Assembly: GCF_001552195.1 (NCBI RefSeq)
Contig: NZ_BCQS01000005.1
Location: 682,001-746,000 of the forward strand
Source: Actinomadura latina NBRC 106108
GTDB lineage: Bacteria > Actinomycetota > Actinomycetes > Streptosporangiales > Streptosporangiaceae
DNA: 64,000 nt
Reading direction: 5' to 3'
In this document: one piece after another, positions 47,655 to 54,756 of the stretch
Numbering within the stretch: position 1 is the stretch's first letter
Layout of the letters: every line of letters starts with the position of its first letter
Position numbers and translations under genes: made by a program
Notes under the pieces: generated by a model
The model's input: only the letters and a program-made list of their open reading frames with translations
Databases searched by the model: none
What the model was told of the DNA's origin: nothing

Positions 47655-48106
47655 GCGAAGCGAACGAAGGGGCGCCGGGGCCCGCCCCCGCACCGAACGC
47701 ACGCGTGAGCAATATCAGGGCGGCCGGCGACCCGACGGTGTTCGAGTACGCGGCGCTGCGGATCGTCCCGCGCGTCGAGCGCGGCGAGTCGATGAACGTG
47801 GGCGTGGTGGTGTACTGCCGGGCGCTCGACTATCTCGGCTGCCGGACGCACCTGGACGAGCGCCGCCTCCTCGCCCTGGACTCCTCGCTCGACCTGGAGG
47901 GCGTCCGGGCGTCCCTCAAGGGTGTGGCTTCGGTGTGCTGCGGCGGCGAGCGGGCCGGGCAGGCCGCGGACGAGTCGCCGGGCCGGCGGTTCCGGTGGCT
48001 GACGGCTCCGCGCAGCACGATCGTCCAGCCGGGCCCGGTGCACGCCGGCCTCACCAGGGACCCCGCCGCCGAAACGGAGCGCCTGCTGCGCCTCCTCGTC
48101 CTCTAG
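47651..48106 (+). CDS. DUF3037 family protein
   Basis: A 151-residue protein. After a disordered 25-residue start it shows the DUF3037 core: FEYAALRIVPRVERGESMNV, then GVVVYCRALDYLGCRTHLDE and RFRWLTAPRSTIVQPGPVHA. DUF3037 proteins regularly follow HipA-like kinases, and here the two overlap by ATGA, so they probably act together. Its stop overlaps the convergent regulator stop in CTAG. Confidence 0.9.
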   Translation: MSEANEGAPGPAPAPNARVSNIRAAGDPTVFEYAALRIVPRVERGESMNVGVVVYCRALDYLGCRTHLDERRLLALDSSLDLEGVRASLKGVASVCCGGERAGQAADESPGRRFRWLTAPRSTIVQPGPVHAGLTRDPAAETERLLRLLVL

Positions 48107-49011
48107 TCCCACTCCCAGCGGATGCCGTGGTAGCCGGCGGCCATGCCGAACTCGATGAAGTGGACGCTGTGGTAGCTGGACAGGCGCAGGTCGGCGGAGT
48201 CCTTCAGCGCGGTGTGGCCGTCGGGCCGCCACGTCCGGTGGCAGCGGGCGGGCAGCGCGGACGGGTGGAACCGCACCTCGATGAGGAACTCGTGCTGCGG
48301 GGTGCGGAAGCCGCGCCCCTCCTCGGTGATGGGCGGCCCCGTCTCGTCGAACCCGAAGCCGTACTCCAGCAGGTACGTCTCGCCGCGTCCGAGCGCCCGG
48401 TCGAACAGCAGCTCGGCGGCGATGAGCCCGCTGGCCTCGTCCATCCGGACGCGCCCGAAGCGGCAGCCGCGCACGCTCCGCGAGGACGGCAGGACGCCCT
48501 GCGGATGGTGGTAGACGGCGATCCACCGGTCGACGCCGCGCTGCTGCGCCTGGAACACCGCGCGGCAGCGGACCTCGCGCAGCTCCCGGCGGCGGCCCAC
48601 GAGGTACTGGTCGTGCAGGCTGAGCCCGGTGAGCATCCGCTCGCCGCGGTCGCCGATCTCGTCCAGCAGGTCGCGGACGCCCGGCTCGGGGCACAGCTCC
48701 TCCACCGGCAGCCACGGCCCGGCGGTGCGCTCGGTGGTCGGCCGCAGCAGCGTCAGCAGCGAGTGGCGCGGCAGTTCGAGGATGACCTCCAGGCCGCGGA
48801 CGGCGCGCAGCGAGTCGGCGCGCTCGGGCCTGGTCCGGCCGCGCTGCCAGTAGCTCAGCGTGGACAGGCTGACGGCGATGCCCTGCTCCTCCAGGCGGCG
48901 CCGCAGCGAGTCGAGGCTGAGGCCACGCGCCTGGATGGCCGCGTGGAGGGCGACATTGAACGGACCGTACTGCAGGACCTGTAGGAGATCGTCCTCTGCG
49001 ACACTCTGCAC
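48103..49011 (-). CDS. HTH regulator with C-terminal beta domain (copy 1)
   Basis: A 302-residue protein. The N-terminal HTH is at about residues 18-60 (AIQARGLSLDSLRRRLEEQG, then VSLSTLSYWQRGRTRPERAD), a Cro/XRE-like domain. A linker with a repeated Leu pattern leads to a C-terminal domain of about 170 residues, predicted beta-rich, ending YHGIRWEWD. The C-terminal domain has no motif known to me. GTG 49011 is chosen because GGAGG lies six bases upstream. It is a paralogue of the next gene upstream. Confidence 0.75.
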   Translation of the reverse strand: MQSVAEDDLLQVLQYGPFNVALHAAIQARGLSLDSLRRRLEEQGIAVSLSTLSYWQRGRTRPERADSLRAVRGLEVILELPRHSLLTLLRPTTERTAGPWLPVEELCPEPGVRDLLDEIGDRGERMLTGLSLHDQYLVGRRRELREVRCRAVFQAQQRGVDRWIAVYHHPQGVLPSSRSVRGCRFGRVRMDEASGLIAAELLFDRALGRGETYLLEYGFGFDETGPPITEEGRGFRTPQHEFLIEVRFHPSALPARCHRTWRPDGHTALKDSADLRLSSYHSVHFIEFGMAAGYHGIRWEWD

Positions 49012-49085
49012 TTGCGGCCTCCGGATCAGCTCCGGCCGGCCCCCGTACAACGGCCTTGACTACTGCGATTGCGACTTCCGCGCTC

Positions 49086-49121
49086 ACTGTAAGGCCCGTG
49101 GCCCCCTTTGCCAACAGGCAA
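49086..49121 (-). promoter_or_regulatory. Promoter with overlapping inverted repeat, HTH regulator 1
   Basis: On the minus strand TTGGCA (49114-49109) and TACAGT (49091-49086) are 17 bases apart, a good vegetative promoter. The inverted repeat TTGCCAACAGGCAA (49108-49121) covers the -35, and a further TTGCC follows at 49123-49127. Autoregulation by one of the tandem regulators is possible. Confidence 0.55.
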
Positions 49122-49146
49122 CTTGCCACAACCAGGGGTCCAAACG

Positions 49147-50067
49147 CTAGTGCCACTCCCATTCGATCCCGACGATGCCGCGCCGGACGGCGCCGACCGC
49201 GATGTTCGCGCTGCCGGACGTGCCGACCCACAGCTCGCCGAGCCGCCGCCGCGGGGCCTGCGAGCTCTCCGCGGTGAACCCGTAGCAGCGCGCGGGGAGC
49301 CGGCCGCCGTCGAACTGGATGATCGCCACGTAGTCGTGGACGGGATGGGAGAAGCGCCGGTCGTAGCTGTCGGACGGGGGCTCCCCGGCCGGTCCCAGCT
49401 CGTACTCGACGACCGCCGTGTCCCCCGCCGACAGCACCCGGTCGAAGACGAGCTCGAACGCCATCAGGCCGCTCTCGGTGCGGATGCGGCCGGGCCGGCA
49501 GTACCGCGCACCGGCGAGGCCGCGGCCTTCGCCGCCGTTCCCGGCGCCGGGCATCTGATGGACGCAGACGATGCGGTCGATGTCGTCGCCCGCCGCGCGC
49601 AGCACCGTGCGGACCGACAGCGTCCAGGAGCGGCGCACCCCGTCGAGCCGGTAGACGTCGTGGATGCTGAGCCGCTCCAGCCGGTGGTCGCCGGACCGGT
49701 CGAGCTGCCCGACGAGGCAGGCGTAGCGTTCGGGGTCGGGCCACAGGTCCCGCACGCTGCGGCCCCGGTCCGCCGCACCGGCCGGCCCGGCGGCGGGCCC
49801 GGCGCGTCCGGCCGGCGGCCGGCGGGGCGGGCCCGCCGCGGGCGCGGGATCCTCCAGCAGCTCGGTGAGGGTGCCCTGCGGCACCTGGAGGATCTCCTCC
49901 AGCGCGACGACCACGGTGCGCGAGCGGGGCCGGCTGCGGCCCCGCTGCCAGTAGCTCAGCGTGGCCACGCTGACGGTCAGGCCCCGGCGCCCGAGCCGGT
50001 GGCGGATCCGTTCCAGGGTCAGCCCGCTCGCCTGGACGGCCTGCCGCAATGCCCCGGCGAACTCCAC
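49147..50067 (-). CDS. HTH regulator with C-terminal beta domain (copy 2)
   Basis: A 306-residue protein with the same architecture as its neighbour. HTH AVQASGLTLERIRHRLGRRG and VSVATLSYWQRGRSRPRSRT, a Pro/Gly/Ala-rich linker near 80-105, then a beta-rich domain (RIRTESGLMAFELVFDRVLS, then YVAIIQFDGGRLPARCYGF) ending VGIEWEWH. GTG 50067 is chosen because TACCAT (50079-50074) lies six bases ahead, a leaderless promoter as seen for other genes here; a TTG at 50097 is the alternative. Confidence 0.75.
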   Translation of the reverse strand: MEFAGALRQAVQASGLTLERIRHRLGRRGLTVSVATLSYWQRGRSRPRSRTVVVALEEILQVPQGTLTELLEDPAPAAGPPRRPPAGRAGPAAGPAGAADRGRSVRDLWPDPERYACLVGQLDRSGDHRLERLSIHDVYRLDGVRRSWTLSVRTVLRAAGDDIDRIVCVHQMPGAGNGGEGRGLAGARYCRPGRIRTESGLMAFELVFDRVLSAGDTAVVEYELGPAGEPPSDSYDRRFSHPVHDYVAIIQFDGGRLPARCYGFTAESSQAPRRRLGELWVGTSGSANIAVGAVRRGIVGIEWEWH

Positions 50068-50146
50068 GGCGGGATGGTACCCGCCGGGCAAGATCAAATC
50101 AGGTACCGGGGCAGATCAGGCACGCAGCGACAAGCCGGACGGCAGG

Positions 50147-50995
50147 TCAGAAGAGGATCGACATGAAAGAACCGAGCTCGCCGAACCCCACTCGGCGGTA
50201 AGCGGCCCGCGCCCGCGTGTTGTAGTCGTTGACGTACAGCGAGACGGTAGGCGCGACGCTGCGCAGCGCCTCCCGCACCACCGCGGACATCCCGGTCTCC
50301 GACAGCCCCCGGCCGCGCAGGTCGGGCGGCACCCACACTCCCTGCACCTGGCAGGCGCGCGGGGTGACGGCGCCGATCTCGGCCTTGAACATGACGCGGC
50401 CGTCCTCGATGCGGGCGAAGGCGCGGCCGTCGCGGATCAGCTCGGCGACGCGGGCGCGGTAGAGCACTCCCCCGTCACCGGCGTTCGGCGACACCCCGAC
50501 CTCTTCGGTGAACATCGCCACACAGGCCGGGTAGACGATGTCGAACTCCTCCATCCGGACGCGCCGGACGTGCGGGTCGGCCGGCAGGTCCGGGACGGCC
50601 GAGGTGGCCATCACCGGCTGGGACGCGCGGACGGCCCGCGGCGGCCCCCAGTACGGCGCGAGGATCTCCCACAGCTCGCCGACCGCGCCGACGGGCCCCA
50701 CGATGGACGAGCACCGCCGCCCCTGCGCCTGCGCCCGTTCGGCGAACGCGCGGACCGCCTCGGGACCGGCCGCGACCGGGATCAGGTTGGCGCCCGAGTA
50801 GCACAGCGAGACGAGCCGCCCGTCGCTCAGGTAGCCCCACATCTGCGCGCCGAGACGCCGCGGGTCGAGCCCCGCGGCGTGCACGCGCGAGCTGACGAAC
50901 ACGTTGGACACCGGGTCGGCGTCCAGGATCGCGAGGGCCTCCGCCCGGTACCGGTCGTCCAGCACGCGCACCGGCATCGAGCCCAGCATGCGCAT
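50147..50995 (-). CDS. GNAT acetyltransferase with DUF4081 domain
   Basis: A 282-residue protein. The N-terminal half (about residues 10-120, with AILDADPVSNVFVSSRVHAA) matches the DUF4081 domain; the C-terminal half is a GNAT fold with the acetyl-CoA motif GVWVPPDLRGRGLSETGMSA near 222 and LYVNDYNTRARAAYRRVGFG near 258. In actinomycetes this gene usually sits directly beside ispG. Here three hydrolase genes lie between them. The acyl acceptor is unknown. Confidence 0.9.
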   Translation of the reverse strand: MRMLGSMPVRVLDDRYRAEALAILDADPVSNVFVSSRVHAAGLDPRRLGAQMWGYLSDGRLVSLCYSGANLIPVAAGPEAVRAFAERAQAQGRRCSSIVGPVGAVGELWEILAPYWGPPRAVRASQPVMATSAVPDLPADPHVRRVRMEEFDIVYPACVAMFTEEVGVSPNAGDGGVLYRARVAELIRDGRAFARIEDGRVMFKAEIGAVTPRACQVQGVWVPPDLRGRGLSETGMSAVVREALRSVAPTVSLYVNDYNTRARAAYRRVGFGELGSFMSILF

Positions 50996-51124
50996 GGCTA
51001 CCGGCCCCCCGACGGGAGCGGCCCCCCGACGGCCCTCAGCAGTGAAAGCTCCACGTGGACAAGCCTATGCGGTCCACCGCCCGCGCACCCTCGCGGGCCC
51101 GATACCGGCTCGTCCCGAGTGGGC

Positions 51125-52717
51125 TCAGCGGCGCGCCGCCTCGCCGGCGCGGCCGCGCTTCCCGGCCGTGGCCGGCTCGGGCGCCGGTCCGGCCTTGCAC
51201 TCGGCGTCCGGACCCGGCCGGCTCGCCGGCACGCTGCCGCTGCCGAGGTAGGCGGCGACGCGCTCGTCGACGCACGTGTCACCGGAGAGCGAGACACCGT
51301 GATTGTGCCCGCCGGCCTGGACGAGCAGCCGGGACGTGGGGAACCTGCGGTGCATCTCCAGCGCGCCCGGGTACGGGGTGGCGGCGTCGCCGGTGGCCTG
51401 GACGAGCAGGATCGGCGGCAGCGTCGAGCGGCCCCTCACCCGCGGCGCCGGGCCGCCCTGCACGGGCCAGAAGGCGCAGGGCGCGTTGTACCAGGTGTTG
51501 CTCCAGGTCTCGAAGCGGTTGCCCGCGCGGTAGAGGCGCTCGCTGTCGGCGTGCCAGCGGGTCCAGTCGCGCGGCCAGGCCGCGTCGCGGCACTGGACGG
51601 CGTTGTAGACGGTGTAGTTGTTCTGGTCGAGCCGCGCCGGCGGCTGCCACGCCTTGCGCAGCGGCCCGGCGTCGTGCCCGGCGACGAAGGCGGACAGCAC
51701 GCGCGCGTGCGCCGGCCACGCGTAGTCGGCGTAGCCGTCGGCGAGGAACACGTCGTCCAGTTCGGACGGCCCGATCTTCCCGTCGATCGGCTTCGCCTTG
51801 AGGGCGGCCCGCGCCCTGGCGTAGGAGCCGGCGACCTTCCGCTCGGTGTCGCCGAGCTTGTAGACCTCATGGTGGCGGGCGATCCAGGCGAAGTACGCGC
51901 GGATGCGCTTCTCGAACGCCACGTTCTGGTCGAGGTTGTCCTGGTACCAGACGCCGCTCGGCTTGACGACGCTGTCGAGCACCATGCGGCGGACGTGGCC
52001 GGGGTACATCGTCGCGTACACGGCGCCGAGGTAGGAGCCGTAGGAGTAGCCGAAGTAGCTGATCTTCCGCTGGCCGAGGGCGCGGCGGATCGCGTCCATG
52101 TCGCGCGCCCAGTCGGCCGTCCCCATGTGCGGGAGGACCTTGCCGTACTTGCGGGCGCAGTCGCCGGCGTACGCCCTCGCCCTGGCCTTCCAGGCCTGTT
52201 CCTCCGCCGCGTTCGCGGGGATCGTGTCGGGCCGCGCGCGGCCGGGGTTCTGGTAGCCGGGGTCGCAGATCAGCTCGGGCCTGCTGGCGCCGACGCCGCG
52301 CGGGTCGAAGCCGATCCAGTCGTGGGACGCGGCGACGCGCTTCGGCAGCGACCGGGTGAAGAAGGCGGGCAGGTCGCGTCCGTGGGCGCCGGGCCCGCCC
52401 CGGTTGAGGAGCACCGCGCCCTGCGACGTGGGCGCGGTGTGCCGGGCCCGGGTCAGTTCGAGCGTGATCTTCTCGCCGCCCGGCCGGGCGTAGTCGAGCG
52501 GCACCCGCAGCGACGCGCACTGCAGGCCCTTGAGCCGGGCGCCCTCCACGGGGTCCTTGGCGGGGCACGGCTTCCAGGCGAGGCCGCGCGGCGTGGGCGC
52601 GGTCTCCGGTGCGGGGAGCGCGGCGGCGGCCGCGGGCGTTCCCATGGCGGCGGCGCCGAGCGCGACCGCCGCGGCGGCCGTCCCGGCCGCCGCCCTTCTT
52701 CCAGCGTCGTTCAGCAC
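51125..52717 (-). CDS. Secreted alpha/beta-hydrolase, TAP-like (copy 1)
   Basis: A 530-residue exported serine hydrolase of the tripeptidyl-aminopeptidase (SlpD/Tap) type. An Ala-rich signal peptide leads to the catalytic core: oxyanion loop LLNRGGPGAHG, GFDPRGVGASRPEL, nucleophile FGYSYGSYLGAVYATMYPGH, Asp in LLVQATGDAATP and His in QAGGHNHGV. A helical cap lies between. The C-terminal TAP-like extension is included. GTG 52717 is the start. It may cleave N-terminal tripeptides or trim secreted proteins. Part of a tandem trio. Confidence 0.9.
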   Translation of the reverse strand: MLNDAGRRAAAGTAAAAVALGAAAMGTPAAAAALPAPETAPTPRGLAWKPCPAKDPVEGARLKGLQCASLRVPLDYARPGGEKITLELTRARHTAPTSQGAVLLNRGGPGAHGRDLPAFFTRSLPKRVAASHDWIGFDPRGVGASRPELICDPGYQNPGRARPDTIPANAAEEQAWKARARAYAGDCARKYGKVLPHMGTADWARDMDAIRRALGQRKISYFGYSYGSYLGAVYATMYPGHVRRMVLDSVVKPSGVWYQDNLDQNVAFEKRIRAYFAWIARHHEVYKLGDTERKVAGSYARARAALKAKPIDGKIGPSELDDVFLADGYADYAWPAHARVLSAFVAGHDAGPLRKAWQPPARLDQNNYTVYNAVQCRDAAWPRDWTRWHADSERLYRAGNRFETWSNTWYNAPCAFWPVQGGPAPRVRGRSTLPPILLVQATGDAATPYPGALEMHRRFPTSRLLVQAGGHNHGVSLSGDTCVDERVAAYLGSGSVPASRPGPDAECKAGPAPEPATAGKRGRAGEAARR

Positions 52718-52863
52718 CCCCGCTTTCTACCGGCCGGGCGCCGCGGACCGCGGGAACCCGGGGATCGCGCGATTCCGTCCGGAACCGGAACACCCGGACC
52801 CGGAACGGAGCGCGGCGTGCCCGCCCCGGCAGGGGGACGGACACGCCGCGGGTTCTCCGCTCC

Positions 52864-54468
52864 CTACGGGCGGCCGACCGGAAGGTCCTTGCCCGCGGCG
52901 GCGCGGGCGGCCTTCAGCGTCATGGCCGTCGGGTCCGGGTCGTTCAGCGCCGGAACGGCCTGGCAGTAGGCGTCCGGGCCGCGGTGGCTCGCCGGCAGCG
53001 CACCGGTGTCGAGGTACGCGGCGACCTTGTCGTCCAGGCACGCGTTGCCGTTGAGCGTGTTGGCGTGGGTCTTGCCGCCGACCTCGAACACCAGCCGGGA
53101 GGACGGGAAGACCTTGTGCATCTCCAGGCCGCCCGCGACCGGCGTCGCCGCGTCCTTGGTGGACTGGACGAGCAGCATGCCCGGCAGGTCGCGGCTGCCG
53201 TGCAGGCGGAACGCCGGCCCGCCGTTGAAGGGCCAGTAGGCGATCGGGGCGTTGAACCAGACGTTGCCCCACGTCTCGAACTTGTAGCCCTGGCGGTAGA
53301 GCTTCGCCGCGTCGTGGTGCCACTTGCCCCAGTTGCGGGGCCAGCGGGCGTCCGCCGCCTGGACGGCGAGGTAGACGGCGAAGCCGTTGTCCTCACCGCC
53401 GAGGCTGAGCCAGCCGAGCAGGCCGGAGGGGTCCTTGTCGTTGACCCACGCCGACAGCGCCTCGGCGAACGGGATGTAGTAGCCGGTGTTGTAGCCGGCG
53501 CTCAGCACGATGTCGGTCAGCTCGGCCGGGCCGATCTGACCGGCGATCGGGGACTTCTTCGCCCCGTTGAGCACCTCGTAGTACTTGGCGCGGACGGCCT
53601 TCTCGGACGTGCCGAGGTGGTAGACCGAGTCGTACTTGGCCATCCAGGCGAACCAGGCGCGGATGTTGCGCTCGAACGCCTTGTCCTGCTCCAGCTGGGC
53701 GTCGTACCAGACCGTCTTGGGGTTGACGTTGCCGTCCAGGACCATCCGCTTCACGCGGTTCGGGAAGAGCGTGGCGTAGGTGGCGCCGAAGTAGGTGCCG
53801 TAGGAGAAGCCGTACCAGCTGATCTTCTGCTGGCCGAGCGCGGCGCGGATCGCGTCGACGTCGCGGGCGGCGTCGGTGGTGCGCATGTGCGGCAGCAGCC
53901 AGCCGAACTTCTTGGCGCAGTCCTGCGCGTACTTCTTCGACGTGGCGATCCAGGCCTTCTCCTCCTTCCACGAGCTCGGCACGTAGTCGGGACGGACCGG
54001 GTCGTTGATGTTCGGGTCGCAGGTCAGCGCCGGCTTGCTGGACCCGACGCCGCGCGGGTCGAAGCCGATGATGTCGTACTTGGCCGCGACGTCCGCGTGC
54101 CCGGTGCCGCCGATCCAGCGGGCGAGGGCCGGCGCGTAGGCGAGGCCGGAGCCGCCGGGGCCGCCGGGGTTGACGAACATGACGCCCTGGTAGTTCTTCT
54201 CGTCGGTGTGCTTGAAGCGCGACACCGCGACGGAGATCTTGCGCCCGCCGGGCCGGCTGTAGTCGAGGGGGACCTCGACCTGGGCGCACTGGGCCTTGTT
54301 CATCGGGTCGTTCGGGCCGCTGACCTCGCACTTGCCCCAGTCGATGCTCTGGGCCGCGACCGCGGCGCCACCGGTCCGGCCGGTGTCCGCGCTCGCGGAG
54401 GCGGCCACCACGCTGCCGCCGCCCGCCGCCGCGACCACCGCGGTCGCGACGATGACGATCTTCTTCAC
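52864..54468 (-). CDS. Secreted alpha/beta-hydrolase, TAP-like (copy 2)
   Basis: A 534-residue paralogue of the flanking hydrolases. Signal peptide MKKIVIVATAVVAAAGGGSV, oxyanion loop FVNPGGPGGSG, GFDPRGVGSSKPAL, nucleophile YGFSYGTYFGATYATLFPNR, Asp in LLVQSTKDAATPVAGG and His in VGGKTHANT. The C-terminal LDDKVAAYLDTGALPA region parallels copy 1. A 32-nt sequence shared with the region upstream of copy 3 lies about 140 bases before its start, so the two may be co-regulated. Confidence 0.9.
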   Translation of the reverse strand: MKKIVIVATAVVAAAGGGSVVAASASADTGRTGGAAVAAQSIDWGKCEVSGPNDPMNKAQCAQVEVPLDYSRPGGRKISVAVSRFKHTDEKNYQGVMFVNPGGPGGSGLAYAPALARWIGGTGHADVAAKYDIIGFDPRGVGSSKPALTCDPNINDPVRPDYVPSSWKEEKAWIATSKKYAQDCAKKFGWLLPHMRTTDAARDVDAIRAALGQQKISWYGFSYGTYFGATYATLFPNRVKRMVLDGNVNPKTVWYDAQLEQDKAFERNIRAWFAWMAKYDSVYHLGTSEKAVRAKYYEVLNGAKKSPIAGQIGPAELTDIVLSAGYNTGYYIPFAEALSAWVNDKDPSGLLGWLSLGGEDNGFAVYLAVQAADARWPRNWGKWHHDAAKLYRQGYKFETWGNVWFNAPIAYWPFNGGPAFRLHGSRDLPGMLLVQSTKDAATPVAGGLEMHKVFPSSRLVFEVGGKTHANTLNGNACLDDKVAAYLDTGALPASHRGPDAYCQAVPALNDPDPTAMTLKAARAAAGKDLPVGRP

Positions 54469-54610
54469 TTGACCCCCTCAGATCGGCGGCTCCGGGCGCC
54501 CGACTGGGCCGGAGGGGGGAGCCTCGCCGATACGTAGCGGATGCGGATTGCGTGGAGATTGTGGCGGTTAGGTCGTTTATGACGGCAGGGCGGTGCATGA
54601 CTGGATGCGA

Positions 54611-54642
54611 AATCGTGACAAGATCAACGGAACTTCGTGATA
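54611..54642. repeat. 32-nt duplicated element upstream of hydrolase copy 2
   Basis: Begins AATCGTGACAAGATCAACGG and is identical over 32 bases to 56529-56560. It contains TCGTGA twice, 22 bases apart. A second shared word, GGAGATTGTG, lies at 54553-54562, and at 56473-56482 in the other copy, at nearly the same spacing. Confidence 0.95.
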
Positions 54643-54694
54643 TCCCTGCGCGTTTGCCGCAGTCCGGCCCGGCGAGGCGCGCCCGCGACGCGGA

Positions 54695-54724
54695 AGGGCC
54701 CCGGGGATCGCTCCCCGGGGCCCT
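54695..54724 (-). terminator. Hairpin after hydrolase copy 3
   Basis: AGGGCCCCGGGGA (54695-54707) pairs perfectly with TCCCCGGGGCCCT (54712-54724) with loop TCGC. It starts 32 bases beyond the stop of the minus-strand hydrolase gene and separates it from the next copy's promoter. Confidence 0.85.
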
Positions 54725-54756
54725 CACCAGTGCCGGCCGTTCGCCTTCTTCCCGCG

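Noticed and set aside
1474..50146. Integrated mobile element
   Set aside because: The accessory interval has no integrase, transposase, conjugation or phage gene and no flanking tRNA or att repeat that I can see.
49961..52969. 1002-codon plus-strand frame over the GNAT and first hydrolase genes
   Set aside because: Length arises from high third-position GC on the other strand; no motif, and the minus strand carries two complete genes.
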